64,000 bases of DNA from JAYVJH01 sp043777595 (GCA_043777595.1 JAYWHT010000013.1:1-64000), one strand, 5' to 3'; shown: positions 18,172 through 26,837, numbered from the stretch's first letter. Notes: a model not told the origin generated them from the letters alone. Numbers and translations are program-made.

Positions 18172-18657
18172 CTACAAATCTTCGGTTTCGACCAATGCGT
18201 AGCCTTTATAGAGCGTTCCTGCTTTGTCTTTGGCCAATACATACCAGAGCGCATCGCCACCGTAGGGCTGGCGGCCACGTCGCCAGTTTTTCTTGAACAC
18301 AAAGGCTTTGCCTTTCGGGAATTTACCGTCTTTACAACCAAAATCTTCGGCCAAATCTTGGTTGTTTAGTACCATATTTTGCTGCCAACCTGTAGCATCG
18401 TACCAAATAAAACTACCCGCTTCGATAAACTCTAAGTCGCCAACTTCGGCTCTAATTGTAGTGGTATGTTTCCAGAAATAAGTACTGTCTATTTTTTGGG
18501 GAATAATAAACGGTCGGTCGTGCCACATCGAAAGTCCCACGGGGATTCGGCGTAGTTTTTGGGGAAGAACCCTTGTACGGTCTGGCCAAACATCTTGTGC
18601 AAATAGTTTAATAGTTGATAATGAGACAATTATTGCGATTATGAATAGTTTTTTCAT
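18172..18657 (-). CDS. exported hypothetical protein, partner of the DoxX gene
   Basis: 161 residues from the ATG at 18657 (MKKLFIIAIIV), with a clear signal peptide ending near LFAQ. The mature part is rich in W, Y and basic residues (MWHDRPFIIP, WYDATGWQQN, KKNWRRGRQPYGGDALWYVL). No domain recognised. It starts 4 bp after the stop of the DoxX-type gene, so the two form an operon. A periplasmic role together with the DoxX protein is an inference from position. Confidence 0.75.
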   Translation of the reverse strand: MKKLFIIAIIVSLSTIKLFAQDVWPDRTRVLPQKLRRIPVGLSMWHDRPFIIPQKIDSTYFWKHTTTIRAEVGDLEFIEAGSFIWYDATGWQQNMVLNNQDLAEDFGCKDGKFPKGKAFVFKKNWRRGRQPYGGDALWYVLAKDKAGTLYKGYALVETEDL

Positions 18658-18661
18658 TGTC

Positions 18662-19507
18662 CTAAAATTTAAAAACCTTGCCTTCATCTTCTTTCTTGAC
18701 AATCAAAAATGGCTTATCGTCGTCAATTCTTTTTCCACCCATTACTATTCTTACTTGTTTTTGAGTAGCGAGGTATATTTTTGTGCCTTCTTTAAACTTA
18801 AATGTTCTGCCCATGGTTGGCATCAGAAAAAAGCCCTGTGTACCATTACCTTTTTGACCTGGTTCGTATGATACTACTGTCAATTTTTTGGGTAAAATAG
18901 ACGCATTTTTAATTTTAAAACTTATTTGACTGTCGTTGGTAGTTTGGGCTTGCAAGCCGCCGATTCCCAAAAACAATATGCCAACCATCAGTGCAGGTTT
19001 GAGTATGGACTTTATACTTTTTCTAGTAATGAGCCTATCCACCGAAAACAAGCCGCCGCCCAATGTGGCAATGAGTGCAAACGCCCAAAAGAAAAGTTGT
19101 TGGTAGTACATACCTCTAATGAACAGCGGCTCGTCGTACCATACAAAGGCAATAACAAAAAACTGAAATGCCAACTGAATAGCCGAGAGTCTGGTCAGGA
19201 AACCAAGTGCGATAAATAAGCCACCCAAAAACTCGCCATAGACAGCCAGATGCGCCCAAAAAGACGGACTGATAAAAGTAAAACCTATTTCGCCAACTTG
19301 CTTAACAAACCAGTCAGGTACTCCAAAGGCCAAGTTTGACCAATCTTCTGAACCTTTTTCATTGATTTTGTGAAATACTTTGGACAACCCTGCGCCAAAA
19401 GCAATAGAAATACCCACATGGAGGCGGAACAATAAATAAACGAAGTTAGTGAGTTTGTCTGTGCCAAGCGATGTGCCGAACAATAGACTGTTGATTTGTA
19501 TTTTCAT
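18662..19507 (-). CDS. DoxX-like membrane protein with C-terminal periplasmic domain
   Basis: 281 residues. The first 170 or so match the four-helix DoxX family (FRLHVGISIAFGAGLSKVFHK, YGEFLGGLFIALGFLTRLSA). A further hydrophobic segment (LKPALMVGILFLGIGGLQAQ) resembles an internal signal sequence, followed by about 90 residues predicted as beta strands (KLTVVSYEPGQKGNGTQGFF). DoxX relatives are linked to quinone or sulfur redox and oxidative stress. The fused exported domain is unusual. The upstream region holds a 9-bp inverted repeat and a -7 box. Confidence 0.82.
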   Translation of the reverse strand: MKIQINSLLFGTSLGTDKLTNFVYLLFRLHVGISIAFGAGLSKVFHKINEKGSEDWSNLAFGVPDWFVKQVGEIGFTFISPSFWAHLAVYGEFLGGLFIALGFLTRLSAIQLAFQFFVIAFVWYDEPLFIRGMYYQQLFFWAFALIATLGGGLFSVDRLITRKSIKSILKPALMVGILFLGIGGLQAQTTNDSQISFKIKNASILPKKLTVVSYEPGQKGNGTQGFFLMPTMGRTFKFKEGTKIYLATQKQVRIVMGGKRIDDDKPFLIVKKEDEGKVFKF

Positions 19508-19562
19508 TTGTTTTGTGTCGGTTTGAGGACAACCGAAAAACCTTTGAGATAAATTGATACCA

Positions 19563-19590
19563 CAAAACTAACGGCTCAATTTGCCTCAAA
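19563..19590 (-). promoter_or_regulatory. candidate promoter of the DoxX operon
   Basis: Read on the minus strand, TTTG (complement of 19587-19590), 16 bp, TAGTTTTG (complement of 19563-19570). The spacing is slightly short of the usual 17-22 bp. Confidence 0.45.
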
Positions 19591-19613
19591 CGCCCCAAAA
19601 CATAATCTGCAAC

Positions 19614-19635
19614 GCCTCAAAATATGTTTTGAGGC
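19614..19635. promoter_or_regulatory. palindromic candidate operator upstream of the DoxX operon
   Basis: Perfect 9-bp arms GCCTCAAAA and TTTTGAGGC around TATG, 24 bp upstream of the -33-like element. A further GCCTCAAA half-site lies at 19583-19590, overlapping the -33 box. Repeated GCCTCAAA units suit a dimeric regulator. Confidence 0.55.
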
Positions 19636-19722
19636 AATAACGTTTTTTTTTAAGTAATGAAGTAAATTAAGCAATCAGTACCAAATTGAGCGCAACGGCT
19701 ATAATTGTGAATTAGTCTTTTT

Positions 19723-19894
19723 GAATCTCAAGAATGGGAAATATCTAAGATTGAAGCTGAAAAAGAAATGGTGATTAGGTACAAAAGAAAGTAAAAAAAG
19801 AGAAATAACCCAAAAACTCAAGAGTCTAAAAATACCTATCTTAGCCATTTCGGAAGCAATAGGGTTGTCGGAAAACGAAATTTTGGATATTTAG
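19723..19894 (+). pseudogene. C-terminal remnant of an Rpn-type nuclease/transposase gene
   Basis: One frame reads ESQEWEISKIEAEKEMV and stops near 19793; a shifted frame then reads EITQKLKSLKIPILAISEA and onward IGLSENEILDI to a stop at 19892-19894. This resembles the tail of the intact Rpn protein at 8430-9254 (TDFITETTGLTKAEIEKL). No N-terminal domain is visible upstream. It is a decayed fragment, supported by resemblance over about 30 residues. Confidence 0.65.
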
Positions 19895-19918
19895 TGTGGC
19901 AAGTATAATTTTTGGCAT

Positions 19919-19926
19919 TAAATTTG
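19919..19926 (+). promoter_or_regulatory. -7 promoter box before the thioredoxin-like gene
   Basis: TAAATTTG lies 29 bp upstream of the ATG at 19955. No -33 TTTG is correctly spaced. Confidence 0.35.
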
Positions 19927-19954
19927 AAATATATTTTCTAAAATAATTATCAAG

Positions 19955-20476
19955 ATGAAAAAAACACTGACTGCGGTACTATTCGCATTGCTTACCATTG
20001 GCTTGATGGCTACACGCAAGGCACCTCTCAAAACCCCGCCAGCTACCAAAATTCAATGGCTTACCATTGGGGAGGCATATAAATTGAGCCAAAAGCAACC
20101 TCGTAAATTTGTGATCGACGTTTATACTGATTGGTGCGGTTGGTGTAAGGTCATGGACAAAAAAACGTTTACTAATGCCCAAGTGATTGAGTATGTAGAT
20201 AAAAAATACTACGCCGTTAAGTACAATCCCGAAACCGAAGGCGATGTGATGTTGGGTAAAACATCGTTCAGAAGTTTGTTGCAGGGTATCAATGGCTATC
20301 CGACTACGGTGGTTTTAGACGAGAAATATGGTATGATTCAGCCAATATCTGGGTACTTAGAGCCTCGTATATTTCATCAGATGGTTACTTTTTTTGGTGA
20401 TGACAACCACAAGAAAGAAGATTTTGAAAAATTTAAGGTAGGAACCTATGTAGCTAAGTACAATGTTGCCAAGTAA
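19955..20476 (+). CDS. exported thioredoxin family protein
   Basis: 173 residues with an N-terminal hydrophobic signal (to about 20) and a thioredoxin-fold domain bearing the active site DWCGWCKVMDK (C61-G-W-C64), followed by YYAVKYNPETEG and the cis-proline region GINGYPTTVVLDEKYG. The short form resembles the thioredoxin_7/DsbD-gamma type common in Bacteroidota, acting on periplasmic disulfides. It is flanked by remnants upstream and a strong terminator downstream, so it is a single-gene transcript. Confidence 0.88.
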   Translation: MKKTLTAVLFALLTIGLMATRKAPLKTPPATKIQWLTIGEAYKLSQKQPRKFVIDVYTDWCGWCKVMDKKTFTNAQVIEYVDKKYYAVKYNPETEGDVMLGKTSFRSLLQGINGYPTTVVLDEKYGMIQPISGYLEPRIFHQMVTFFGDDNHKKEDFEKFKVGTYVAKYNVAK

Positions 20477-20520
20477 AGTTGTTGGGTTATTGAGTTGTAG
20501 AGTAATATTAAGTCTGTAAC

Positions 20521-20558
20521 AAAAAAGGCATTTCTCCAATTGGAGAAATGCCTTTTTT
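20521..20558 (+). terminator. rho-independent terminator of the thioredoxin-like gene
   Basis: A perfect 38-bp palindrome with 19-bp arms (AAAAAAGGCATTTCTCCAA and complement) ends in six T residues, 44 bp after the stop codon. Confidence 0.92.
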
Positions 20559-20601
20559 GTTTACTTGCGTTTCACTCACGCAGTTGCTTGGCCAATGTCA
20601 T

Positions 20602-20706
20602 TAAGGAATCGTGGGTATATAGTACTGTGTCGTGAGTTAAATACAATGCTGTTAATCAGTAAGTTATTAAAATTAAAACACCGTGTTAGTTTTGAATAAA
20701 TACTTA
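20602..20706 (+). mobile_element. 101-bp TA-flanked insertion element, copy A
   Basis: A 101-bp sequence (20604-20704) flanked by TA dinucleotides. It begins AGGAATCGTG and contains GTCGTGAGTTAAATACAATG in the middle. Copies of equal length lie at 50676-50780 (inverted) and 60206-60310. No coding capacity. Confidence 0.85.
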
Positions 20707-20737
20707 GGTTAAGGAAAAGGTTGAATTTTGTATGATG

Positions 20738-20790
20738 CTCGCTCGGCTCTGCCGAATGAAGACTATCACAACACCCGCTGGGCGAAGTAT
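20738..20790. repeat. single arm of a dispersed repeat (GCTCGGCTCTG family)
   Basis: CTCGCTCGGCTCTGCCGA followed by CCCGCTGGGCG matches the arms of the inverted repeat at 30359-30490. No strong inverted partner is present here, so this is a partial copy. Confidence 0.55.
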
Positions 20791-20880
20791 ATTTTCGTGC
20801 TGTCGGGTACACGTCCGCACGACAGTTTTATTATAGAGCATTGCTTAGAGTGTCTTGTGGTTTGTGTTCTCACGGGAAAT

Positions 20881-21195
20881 ACTTTGGTTCATAAAGATAC
20901 GGGGGCACCCAGACAAGTATCGCCCAACCCAACAGATGGTGAGCTACGGTTTAGATTGGGACTGGGTACTGCGGCCACCAACATATCGGTATCGTTGAAC
21001 GATTTAGGGGGGCGGATTTTACAAATCAAAACCTATAAAACCGTCAGGGGCAGTTGGACGAACGGTTAGATTTGGGTACACTCCCAACGGCTCATATATT
21101 TTTAGCTTGCAAACAACCCAAGCAGGTGAGCCTCAAAAGCGGTTGTGTTCAAATATAGCGAGTGCTTCTGTTCGTTTTGAGCATAAAAGTTGAGA
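20881..21195 (+). pseudogene. remnant of a type IX secretion C-terminal sorting domain
   Basis: One frame reads VSPNPTDGELRFRLGLG, then LNDLGGRILQIKTYK, and stops at 21069; a shifted frame continues QLDERLDLGTLP, and a further shift gives PNGSYIFSLQTTQ. This order (NP-x-DG, then DLxGRxLQ, then LPxGxYIF) is the Por secretion tail found at the end of T9SS cargo proteins. At least two frameshifts break it, and no cargo domain precedes it. With gldH elsewhere in the window it supports a gliding, T9SS-bearing host. Confidence 0.75.
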
Positions 21196-21249
21196 TAAAA
21201 GATAAAAAATGTGGTACATTCGTACTTTACTATCGGCTATATTTTAACA

Positions 21250-23619
21250 ATGTCCAATTCTATATCTCAACTCAACGACCCACAACACGCTGCCGTAACC
21301 CACGGCGAAGGCCCGCTGATGATTATTGCGGGCGCAGGCTCTGGCAAAACCCGTGTACTTACTTTTAGAATTGCTCACTTGATAGAGTCTGGCGTTGATC
21401 CATTCAGAATATTGTCGCTGACTTTTACCAACAAAGCGGCTGGCGAAATGCGGCAACGCATCGAAAAACAAATTGGAACCGAAGCCCGAAATATTTGGAT
21501 GGGTACTTTTCACTCTGTTTTTGCCAAAATATTGAGAATTGAAGCACAATATTTGGGTTTTACGTCTGACTTTTCAATTTATGATACCGACGATTCTAAA
21601 TCGCTGATTAGAAGTATTGTCAAAGAACTGAACTTGGACGATAAAATTTACAAACCCAATGTGGTTTATAACAGAATTTCGGGGGCAAAAAATAACTTGA
21701 TTGGCTACGAAGAATACCTGGCCGATAAACTCAGAATGGCCGACGATGCCGCCGCCAAACTACCCGAAATGGGGCGGCTCTACAAGATGTATGCCCTGCG
21801 ATGCTTTCAGGCCAATGCTATGGATTTTGACGATTTGCTGTTTTTTACCAATATTTTGTTTCGAGATTTTCCTGCCGTTTTGAACAAATACCAACAAAAA
21901 TTCAAGTACGTGTTGGTGGACGAGTTTCAAGATACCAACGTGGCACAGTATCTTATTACCAGAAAACTGTCGGCTGTACACAGAAATATTGCCGTTGTGG
22001 GCGACGATGCCCAGAGTATTTATGCTTTCCGTGGGGCCAATATCCAGAATATTTTAAATTTTGAAAGAGATTTCCCCGAAGTTACCATAGTCAAATTAGA
22101 AGAAAACTACCGCTCGACCCAAAACATCGTAAACGCTGCCAACTCGGTCATTGCTCGAAATAAAACACAGTTACAAAAAACGGTTTTTACAAGCAACGAA
22201 GAGGGTATGCTGATTGATTTGGTCAAGGCATCGTCGGACAACGAAGAAGGGCGGCTAATAGCAACGGCCCTATTTGAAGAAAAAATGAACAGCGGCCTCC
22301 GCAATACCGACTTTGCGATATTGTACCGAACCAACGCCCAGTCTCGGGCTTTTGAGGAGGCTTTGAGGAGGCTCAATATCAAGTACCGAATCATCGGCGG
22401 GTTGTCGTTTTATCAGCGGCGAGAAATCAAGGACTTGCTGGCTTATTTGCGTTTTACTGTCAATCAAAAAGACGAAGAAGCCTTTAAACGCATTATCAAT
22501 TTACCAAAAAGAGGTATCGGCGACACGACTGTGGCCAAAATAGTAGTAATAGCTTCCGAAAATTTAGTATCTGTCTGGGACGTCGTGAGCAACATAACCA
22601 AGTACATTACAGGCCGAGCCGCTACGCAAATTGATGGCTTTGCGGTGCTTATCAAGAGTTTTAAACTGATGATAGAAAAAGGCAAAGATGCATACGACGT
22701 AGCGGCACACGTGGCCAAAACGTCAGGGATATTGAAAGAATTACACGAAGACAAAACCGTTGAGGGACTATCTCGCTACGAAAACGTGCAAGAACTCTTG
22801 AACGCCATCAAAGAGTTTACGGACAATGCCGACAACGAAGACAAGAGTATCAGTGCGTTTTTGCAGGCTGTCTCGCTACTCACCAATGCCGACCAAAGCG
22901 ACGACGACGACGATACCGACCGTGTAACGCTCATGACGATACATGGCGCAAAAGGTCTGGAATTTAAGAACGTATATGTCGTTGGGCTCGAAGAAGGGCT
23001 TTTTCCGAGCCAGATGATGCTCGAACGCCGTGAAGACTTAGAAGAAGAACGCCGACTGTTTTATGTGGCCATTACCCGTGCCGAAAAACGGCTCACGTTT
23101 TCGTATGCCGAAAGTCGCTACAACTGGGGGCGGCTCAATATGTGCGAACCAAGTCGTTTTTTGTTTGAGGTCGATAAAAAATTCTTAGCCACGTCTCGCA
23201 ACAAACGAGAAGCCGCTGGTTTTGATGACGACTTTACTCAAAAGTCAGAAGCGACACCAATGTCGTATATTAGGCGAGTAGGTGGGCAATCGGTCAGAAG
23301 TCAGAATACAGGAATCAGTAGTCAGAATACAGGAATCAGTAGTCAGTCGAAGTTTCCAGCTCGTCCAACTCAGCAACCCAACAACCCAACAACTCAAAAC
23401 ATACAACCGACCAATAACCAACAGCCAGTAACCAATTTTGTGCCATCGGACACGTCAAAACTTACGGTGGACATGAAAGTAGAACACCCCAAATTTGGTT
23501 TTGGCAAGGTCATTCAGACAGATTTTAGCGGTACAGAGCGAAAGGCTGTGATAAAATTTGCTACTGCTGGCGATAAAACGCTACTACTGAGTTTTGCTAA
23601 GTTGAGGATATTGGAGTGA
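21250..23619 (+). CDS. pcrA: UvrD/PcrA-type ATP-dependent DNA helicase
   Basis: SF1A helicase for repair and replication restart, 789 residues from the ATG at 21250 (MSNSISQLNDPQ). Walker A is IIAGAGSGKTRVL, motif II DEFQDTN, motif III GDDAQSIYAFRGA, motif V TIHGAKGLEFKNV, motif VI VAITRAEKRL. The C-terminal linker is low-complexity (Q, N, T, P) and carries two tandem 21-bp repeats, and ends in a PcrA/UvrD-type Tudor-like domain (VEHPKFGFGKVI). A longer frame to 21211 lacks support. It is convergent with the AAA/nuclease-like pair. Confidence 0.94.
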   Translation: MSNSISQLNDPQHAAVTHGEGPLMIIAGAGSGKTRVLTFRIAHLIESGVDPFRILSLTFTNKAAGEMRQRIEKQIGTEARNIWMGTFHSVFAKILRIEAQYLGFTSDFSIYDTDDSKSLIRSIVKELNLDDKIYKPNVVYNRISGAKNNLIGYEEYLADKLRMADDAAAKLPEMGRLYKMYALRCFQANAMDFDDLLFFTNILFRDFPAVLNKYQQKFKYVLVDEFQDTNVAQYLITRKLSAVHRNIAVVGDDAQSIYAFRGANIQNILNFERDFPEVTIVKLEENYRSTQNIVNAANSVIARNKTQLQKTVFTSNEEGMLIDLVKASSDNEEGRLIATALFEEKMNSGLRNTDFAILYRTNAQSRAFEEALRRLNIKYRIIGGLSFYQRREIKDLLAYLRFTVNQKDEEAFKRIINLPKRGIGDTTVAKIVVIASENLVSVWDVVSNITKYITGRAATQIDGFAVLIKSFKLMIEKGKDAYDVAAHVAKTSGILKELHEDKTVEGLSRYENVQELLNAIKEFTDNADNEDKSISAFLQAVSLLTNADQSDDDDDTDRVTLMTIHGAKGLEFKNVYVVGLEEGLFPSQMMLERREDLEEERRLFYVAITRAEKRLTFSYAESRYNWGRLNMCEPSRFLFEVDKKFLATSRNKREAAGFDDDFTQKSEATPMSYIRRVGGQSVRSQNTGISSQNTGISSQSKFPARPTQQPNNPTTQNIQPTNNQQPVTNFVPSDTSKLTVDMKVEHPKFGFGKVIQTDFSGTERKAVIKFATAGDKTLLLSFAKLRILE
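23299..23340 (+). repeat. two tandem 21-bp repeats inside the helicase gene
   Basis: Two identical 21-bp units (AGTCAGAATACAGGAATCAG plus T) at 23299-23319 and 23320-23340 encode duplicated SQNTGIS in the disordered linker, followed by a partial third unit. Confidence 0.9.
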
Positions 23620-23630
23620 GGGTGAAGTTA

Positions 23631-24179
23631 TTAAAAAGATTTTGAGTTGCCCTCTAACAGTGTGGTGTTGAAGTCTTGTAAAAATTCGGCCGTTATGCCT
23701 GAGCTTCGGGAAGAAAATACAGGATATATTTTACTTTCTTCAAAAATAGGGTCAAAAATTGGAAAGCAGACGATAGCCTCTACTTTTCGACTGCCAAACG
23801 ACACACCATTTTCGATAAATATCTCAATCGTCATTCGTAATTGTTTGTATATTTCGGCTCTTTCGGCTTTTCTATTTTTGGCCTTAACAACCTTGATTTC
23901 AACAAAACAAAATACAGAATCATCGAAAATGGCAAAATCACACCGTTTTTGCCATTTTATCGTATCTTCAAACATACATTTGTCAATAGCCAGAAATGAA
24001 ATTATTTTTGCCGAAACGTTAAGCACCTGAAAATGCTTTTCGTTTGGCATAGGCTCGGCTTTGGTATAACATCGCTTGCTGTCTGATTCATCATAAACCC
24101 AAAATTCAACTGCCTGAGTATCCTCCAAACAAGTTCCGTTAATAACTTGTGGAAATGCGATTTCAATAGACTGTTTCAT
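23631..24179 (-). CDS. PD-(D/E)XK nuclease-like protein paired with AAA ATPase
   Basis: 182 residues, not matched to a named family. The centre has the layout of a PD-(D/E)XK nuclease core: D81 in KRCDFAIFDD, then a strand with FVEIK (E94, K96), followed by a charged helix with Q113. Short flanking strands complete a plausible fold. The ATG lies 17 bp inside the end of the upstream AAA ATPase gene, so the two are translationally coupled. A nuclease effector controlled by the ATPase is an inference; catalytic activity has not been shown. Confidence 0.7.
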   Translation of the reverse strand: MKQSIEIAFPQVINGTCLEDTQAVEFWVYDESDSKRCYTKAEPMPNEKHFQVLNVSAKIISFLAIDKCMFEDTIKWQKRCDFAIFDDSVFCFVEIKVVKAKNRKAERAEIYKQLRMTIEIFIENGVSFGSRKVEAIVCFPIFDPIFEESKIYPVFSSRSSGITAEFLQDFNTTLLEGNSKSF

Positions 24180-25389
24180 GTACGGGCAAACGATAAATTT
24201 CTACTAATTCGTCAAACTCAATCTTAAAATCTTCTGAAACCCCATCTAACTCATTTTCAGCAATCATGCCTGTTTTTGGATTTATGATAGCCCTTACCGT
24301 ACCATCTGCTACGAAATAGGCTGCAAAATCATCAGGATTGAGCCACGACTCACGAGGTACGATTTTGGCTACTTCGTCTGCTTTGTCGGGGTGTTTTTGT
24401 GCCGTCTTGAACGCAAAAATAAGGTTATTCAACGCTGCCAAAATATAAGGACTGTGGGTAGTCATCAAGAGTTCGTTGTTACCCCTTGTACAGGATTTTA
24501 CCAAATAATAAACGAGTTCTTTTTGTGTCGTTGGGTATAAATTCAGTTCTGGCTCTTCGATGATGAAGTGTTGATTGTCTTTTGTAGTAGAGAAATATTC
24601 CACTGTAAGCATCAGTGGAATAACTGACTGAAAACCACTGGCCGTATCTTTTAAACTAATATATTTTTTTTTATCAAGATATACTCTGTTTTCTTGATTT
24701 TCATGGACATAACGTATTTTTAGAAACTCAATAGATAGTTCTTTCAATTCTTTACGTGCAATTTCAAAATGCTTTCCAAAATTTAATACTACTTTCGGAA
24801 TATTGGAATCGGCAGATAACATACCGTAAATAGAGTCTGAAAAAGTAGTTATAAAACTTCTTTCTGTTGGAATAAAAATAGAACCCTCACTTAGTATGCT
24901 TAAATCTATTGATTCATCTTTTAACTTATTATCACTATTTTTATTACTTTTACTTAAGACGTATGCAAATAGGCTTAACAAGAGCAATCCTCCAACTAAT
25001 AACCCTGTATTAGGTTTAGAATCAATACTGGTTACATCGCTATGCTTATTTGTTTTTTCTTTGACGTTAAAAACTAACTGGTTATCAGCATACTTTATAA
25101 AAAAATCTTTTGTTGAATATTTGAATTTTGATCTATTTTCAATGAATGGCGAAAGATTAAAAGCATCAAATATTTCTTTACTGAATTTTTCTAATTCACC
25201 CTTCATGCCCTCATCTACCCAGAATTTTTTCTGAAATAAGAAATTAGTCGGTATATTACAAGCCGCCACCAACTTAGCCAATGTACTTTTGCCACTTCCT
25301 TGTAGGCCAATAAATACAGTAGTTTTTTTGATGTCCAACTCGGCATTTATGATTGGGCCAAAGTTTTTGACTATTAGTTTATCTGCCAT
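24163..25389 (-). CDS. AAA (ABC-like) ATPase with internal membrane segment
   Basis: 408 residues of the OLD/AAA_15-like ABC-type ATPase group. Walker A is GLQGSGKST (28-36), the signature region SGFQS (251-255), Walker B FIIEEPE (275-281) and the H-loop THSPY (311-315). The pre-signature motif FIPTERSFI (172-180) is typical of this group. A hydrophobic stretch at about 128-146 (GLLVGGLLLLSLFAYVLSK) interrupts the middle, an unusual predicted membrane anchor. The gene follows cca by 26 bp and overlaps the nuclease-like gene. The AT-rich central part suggests acquisition. Confidence 0.85.
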   Translation of the reverse strand: MADKLIVKNFGPIINAELDIKKTTVFIGLQGSGKSTLAKLVAACNIPTNFLFQKKFWVDEGMKGELEKFSKEIFDAFNLSPFIENRSKFKYSTKDFFIKYADNQLVFNVKEKTNKHSDVTSIDSKPNTGLLVGGLLLLSLFAYVLSKSNKNSDNKLKDESIDLSILSEGSIFIPTERSFITTFSDSIYGMLSADSNIPKVVLNFGKHFEIARKELKELSIEFLKIRYVHENQENRVYLDKKKYISLKDTASGFQSVIPLMLTVEYFSTTKDNQHFIIEEPELNLYPTTQKELVYYLVKSCTRGNNELLMTTHSPYILAALNNLIFAFKTAQKHPDKADEVAKIVPRESWLNPDDFAAYFVADGTVRAIINPKTGMIAENELDGVSEDFKIEFDELVEIYRLPVHETVY

Positions 25390-25415
25390 TGGTCAGTTTG
25401 TTTTTGGTTGCAAAG

Positions 25416-26837
25416 TTAGCACTCTTTTTTTACAGATTCCAACCCCAACTTGGCCCCTTCGGCCAGCATGAGTGCAAAGGCTGGTTCATAGTCGTTCGGG
25501 ATAATACCTTCGAGAATGGCCTCCCTAACGGCGGTTTTGATAGTACCAATGGCCGCCGATGGGCCAATGCCAAAGGTTTCCATAATCAGTTCGCCTGTGA
25601 TGACGGGCTGAAAATTACGAATCTGGTCTCGGGCTTCGAGGTCGTATAGTTTTTGTTCTACTTTATCAAAATTGGCAATATATTTCTTGACTTTATCAGG
25701 GTTTTTGGACGTAATATCCGCTCGGCAGAGCATCATGAGGGCTTCCAAGTCTGGGCCAGCGTCAAACAGTAACCTCCGCAGTGCAGAGTCTGTTATAATT
25801 TCTTTGGTGAGGGCAATGGGGCGCAGGTGGAGGCGCACGAGTTTCTGAACGAAGCGCATATTTTCGTTGAGCGGCAGTTTCATATTCTTAAAAATCCGTG
25901 GCGTAAACTTAGCACCCAAATCTTCGTGTCCATGAAACGTCCAGCCTACTTTTTTGTCGAAGCGTTTGGTGGCGGGCTTGGCAATGTCGTGCATGATGGC
26001 CGCCCAGCGTAGCCAGAGGTCTTGGGTATTTTTACAAATATTATCTAAGACTTGCAGGGTATGATAAAAATTATCTTTGTGGCCTTTGCCGTCTTGGATT
26101 TCGGCACCGAGCAGTTCTACAAATTCTGGAAAAATACGTTTTAGTATCGTGGCTTGATGCAATAACTTAAAACCATACGAAGGCACAGGAGACAAAACGA
26201 TTTTATTGAGTTCGTCGATTATCCGTTCTTTTGAAATAATATCAATACGCTCGGCAGTTTTGACGAGGCCATCAAAAGTATCGGGTTCGATGTCAAAGTT
26301 GAGTTGGGTAGCAAACCGCACGGCACGCATCATGCGGAGAGGGTCGTCCGAAAACGTAATTTCGGGGTCGAGTGGCGTTCTGATTATTTTTCTACGAATA
26401 TCGCTCATGCCGTCAAAAGGGTCAATCAGTTCGCCAAAATTGGCATTATTCAGACTTATTCCCATGGCATTGATTGTAAAATCTCGGCGATTTTGGTCGT
26501 CTTCAAGTGTGCCATCTTCTACGATTGGCTTACGTGAATCTCGCTGATAAGACTCCCGTCTTGCACCCACAAACTCTACTTCCCAGTCGTCGATTTTGAT
26601 TTGTGCCGTTCCAAAATTCTTAAATACATTGACATAAACACCTACATTTTGAGCCACCTTTTCGGCCAATGCTATGCCGCTACCCACACATACTACGTCA
26701 ATATCTTTGGAGGGGCGGTTTAATATCAAGTCTCTCACAAAGCCGCCAATCACGTAGCTGTCCAGACCCAGATTTTGACCAGCATCGGCTATTTGTTTAA
26801 AAATGGAATTTTGGGAGAGGTTTTCGGTGAAGTTCAT
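25416..26837 (-). CDS. cca: CCA tRNA nucleotidyltransferase (poly(A) polymerase family)
   Basis: 473 residues from the ATG at 26837 (MNFTENLSQ). Adds or repairs the 3' CCA end of tRNA. Visible: nucleotidyltransferase head GGFVRDLILNRPSKDIDVVCVG with its DxD metal ligands, the RRDFTINAM motif, DPLRMMRAVRFA, and an HD-domain-like region MHDIAKP with nearby histidines. Class II architecture. A longer frame starts at 26873 but adds only a poorly conserved leader. A -7 type TATTTTTG lies on the minus strand at 26862-26869. The AAA gene follows at 26 bp. Confidence 0.93.
   Translation of the reverse strand: MNFTENLSQNSIFKQIADAGQNLGLDSYVIGGFVRDLILNRPSKDIDVVCVGSGIALAEKVAQNVGVYVNVFKNFGTAQIKIDDWEVEFVGARRESYQRDSRKPIVEDGTLEDDQNRRDFTINAMGISLNNANFGELIDPFDGMSDIRRKIIRTPLDPEITFSDDPLRMMRAVRFATQLNFDIEPDTFDGLVKTAERIDIISKERIIDELNKIVLSPVPSYGFKLLHQATILKRIFPEFVELLGAEIQDGKGHKDNFYHTLQVLDNICKNTQDLWLRWAAIMHDIAKPATKRFDKKVGWTFHGHEDLGAKFTPRIFKNMKLPLNENMRFVQKLVRLHLRPIALTKEIITDSALRRLLFDAGPDLEALMMLCRADITSKNPDKVKKYIANFDKVEQKLYDLEARDQIRNFQPVITGELIMETFGIGPSAAIGTIKTAVREAILEGIIPNDYEPAFALMLAEGAKLGLESVKKEC

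Noticed and set aside
18099..18341. N-terminal extension of the AraC-type regulator
   Set aside because: It overlaps the exported gene at 18172 on the same strand, and the first membrane helix starts at the later ATG.
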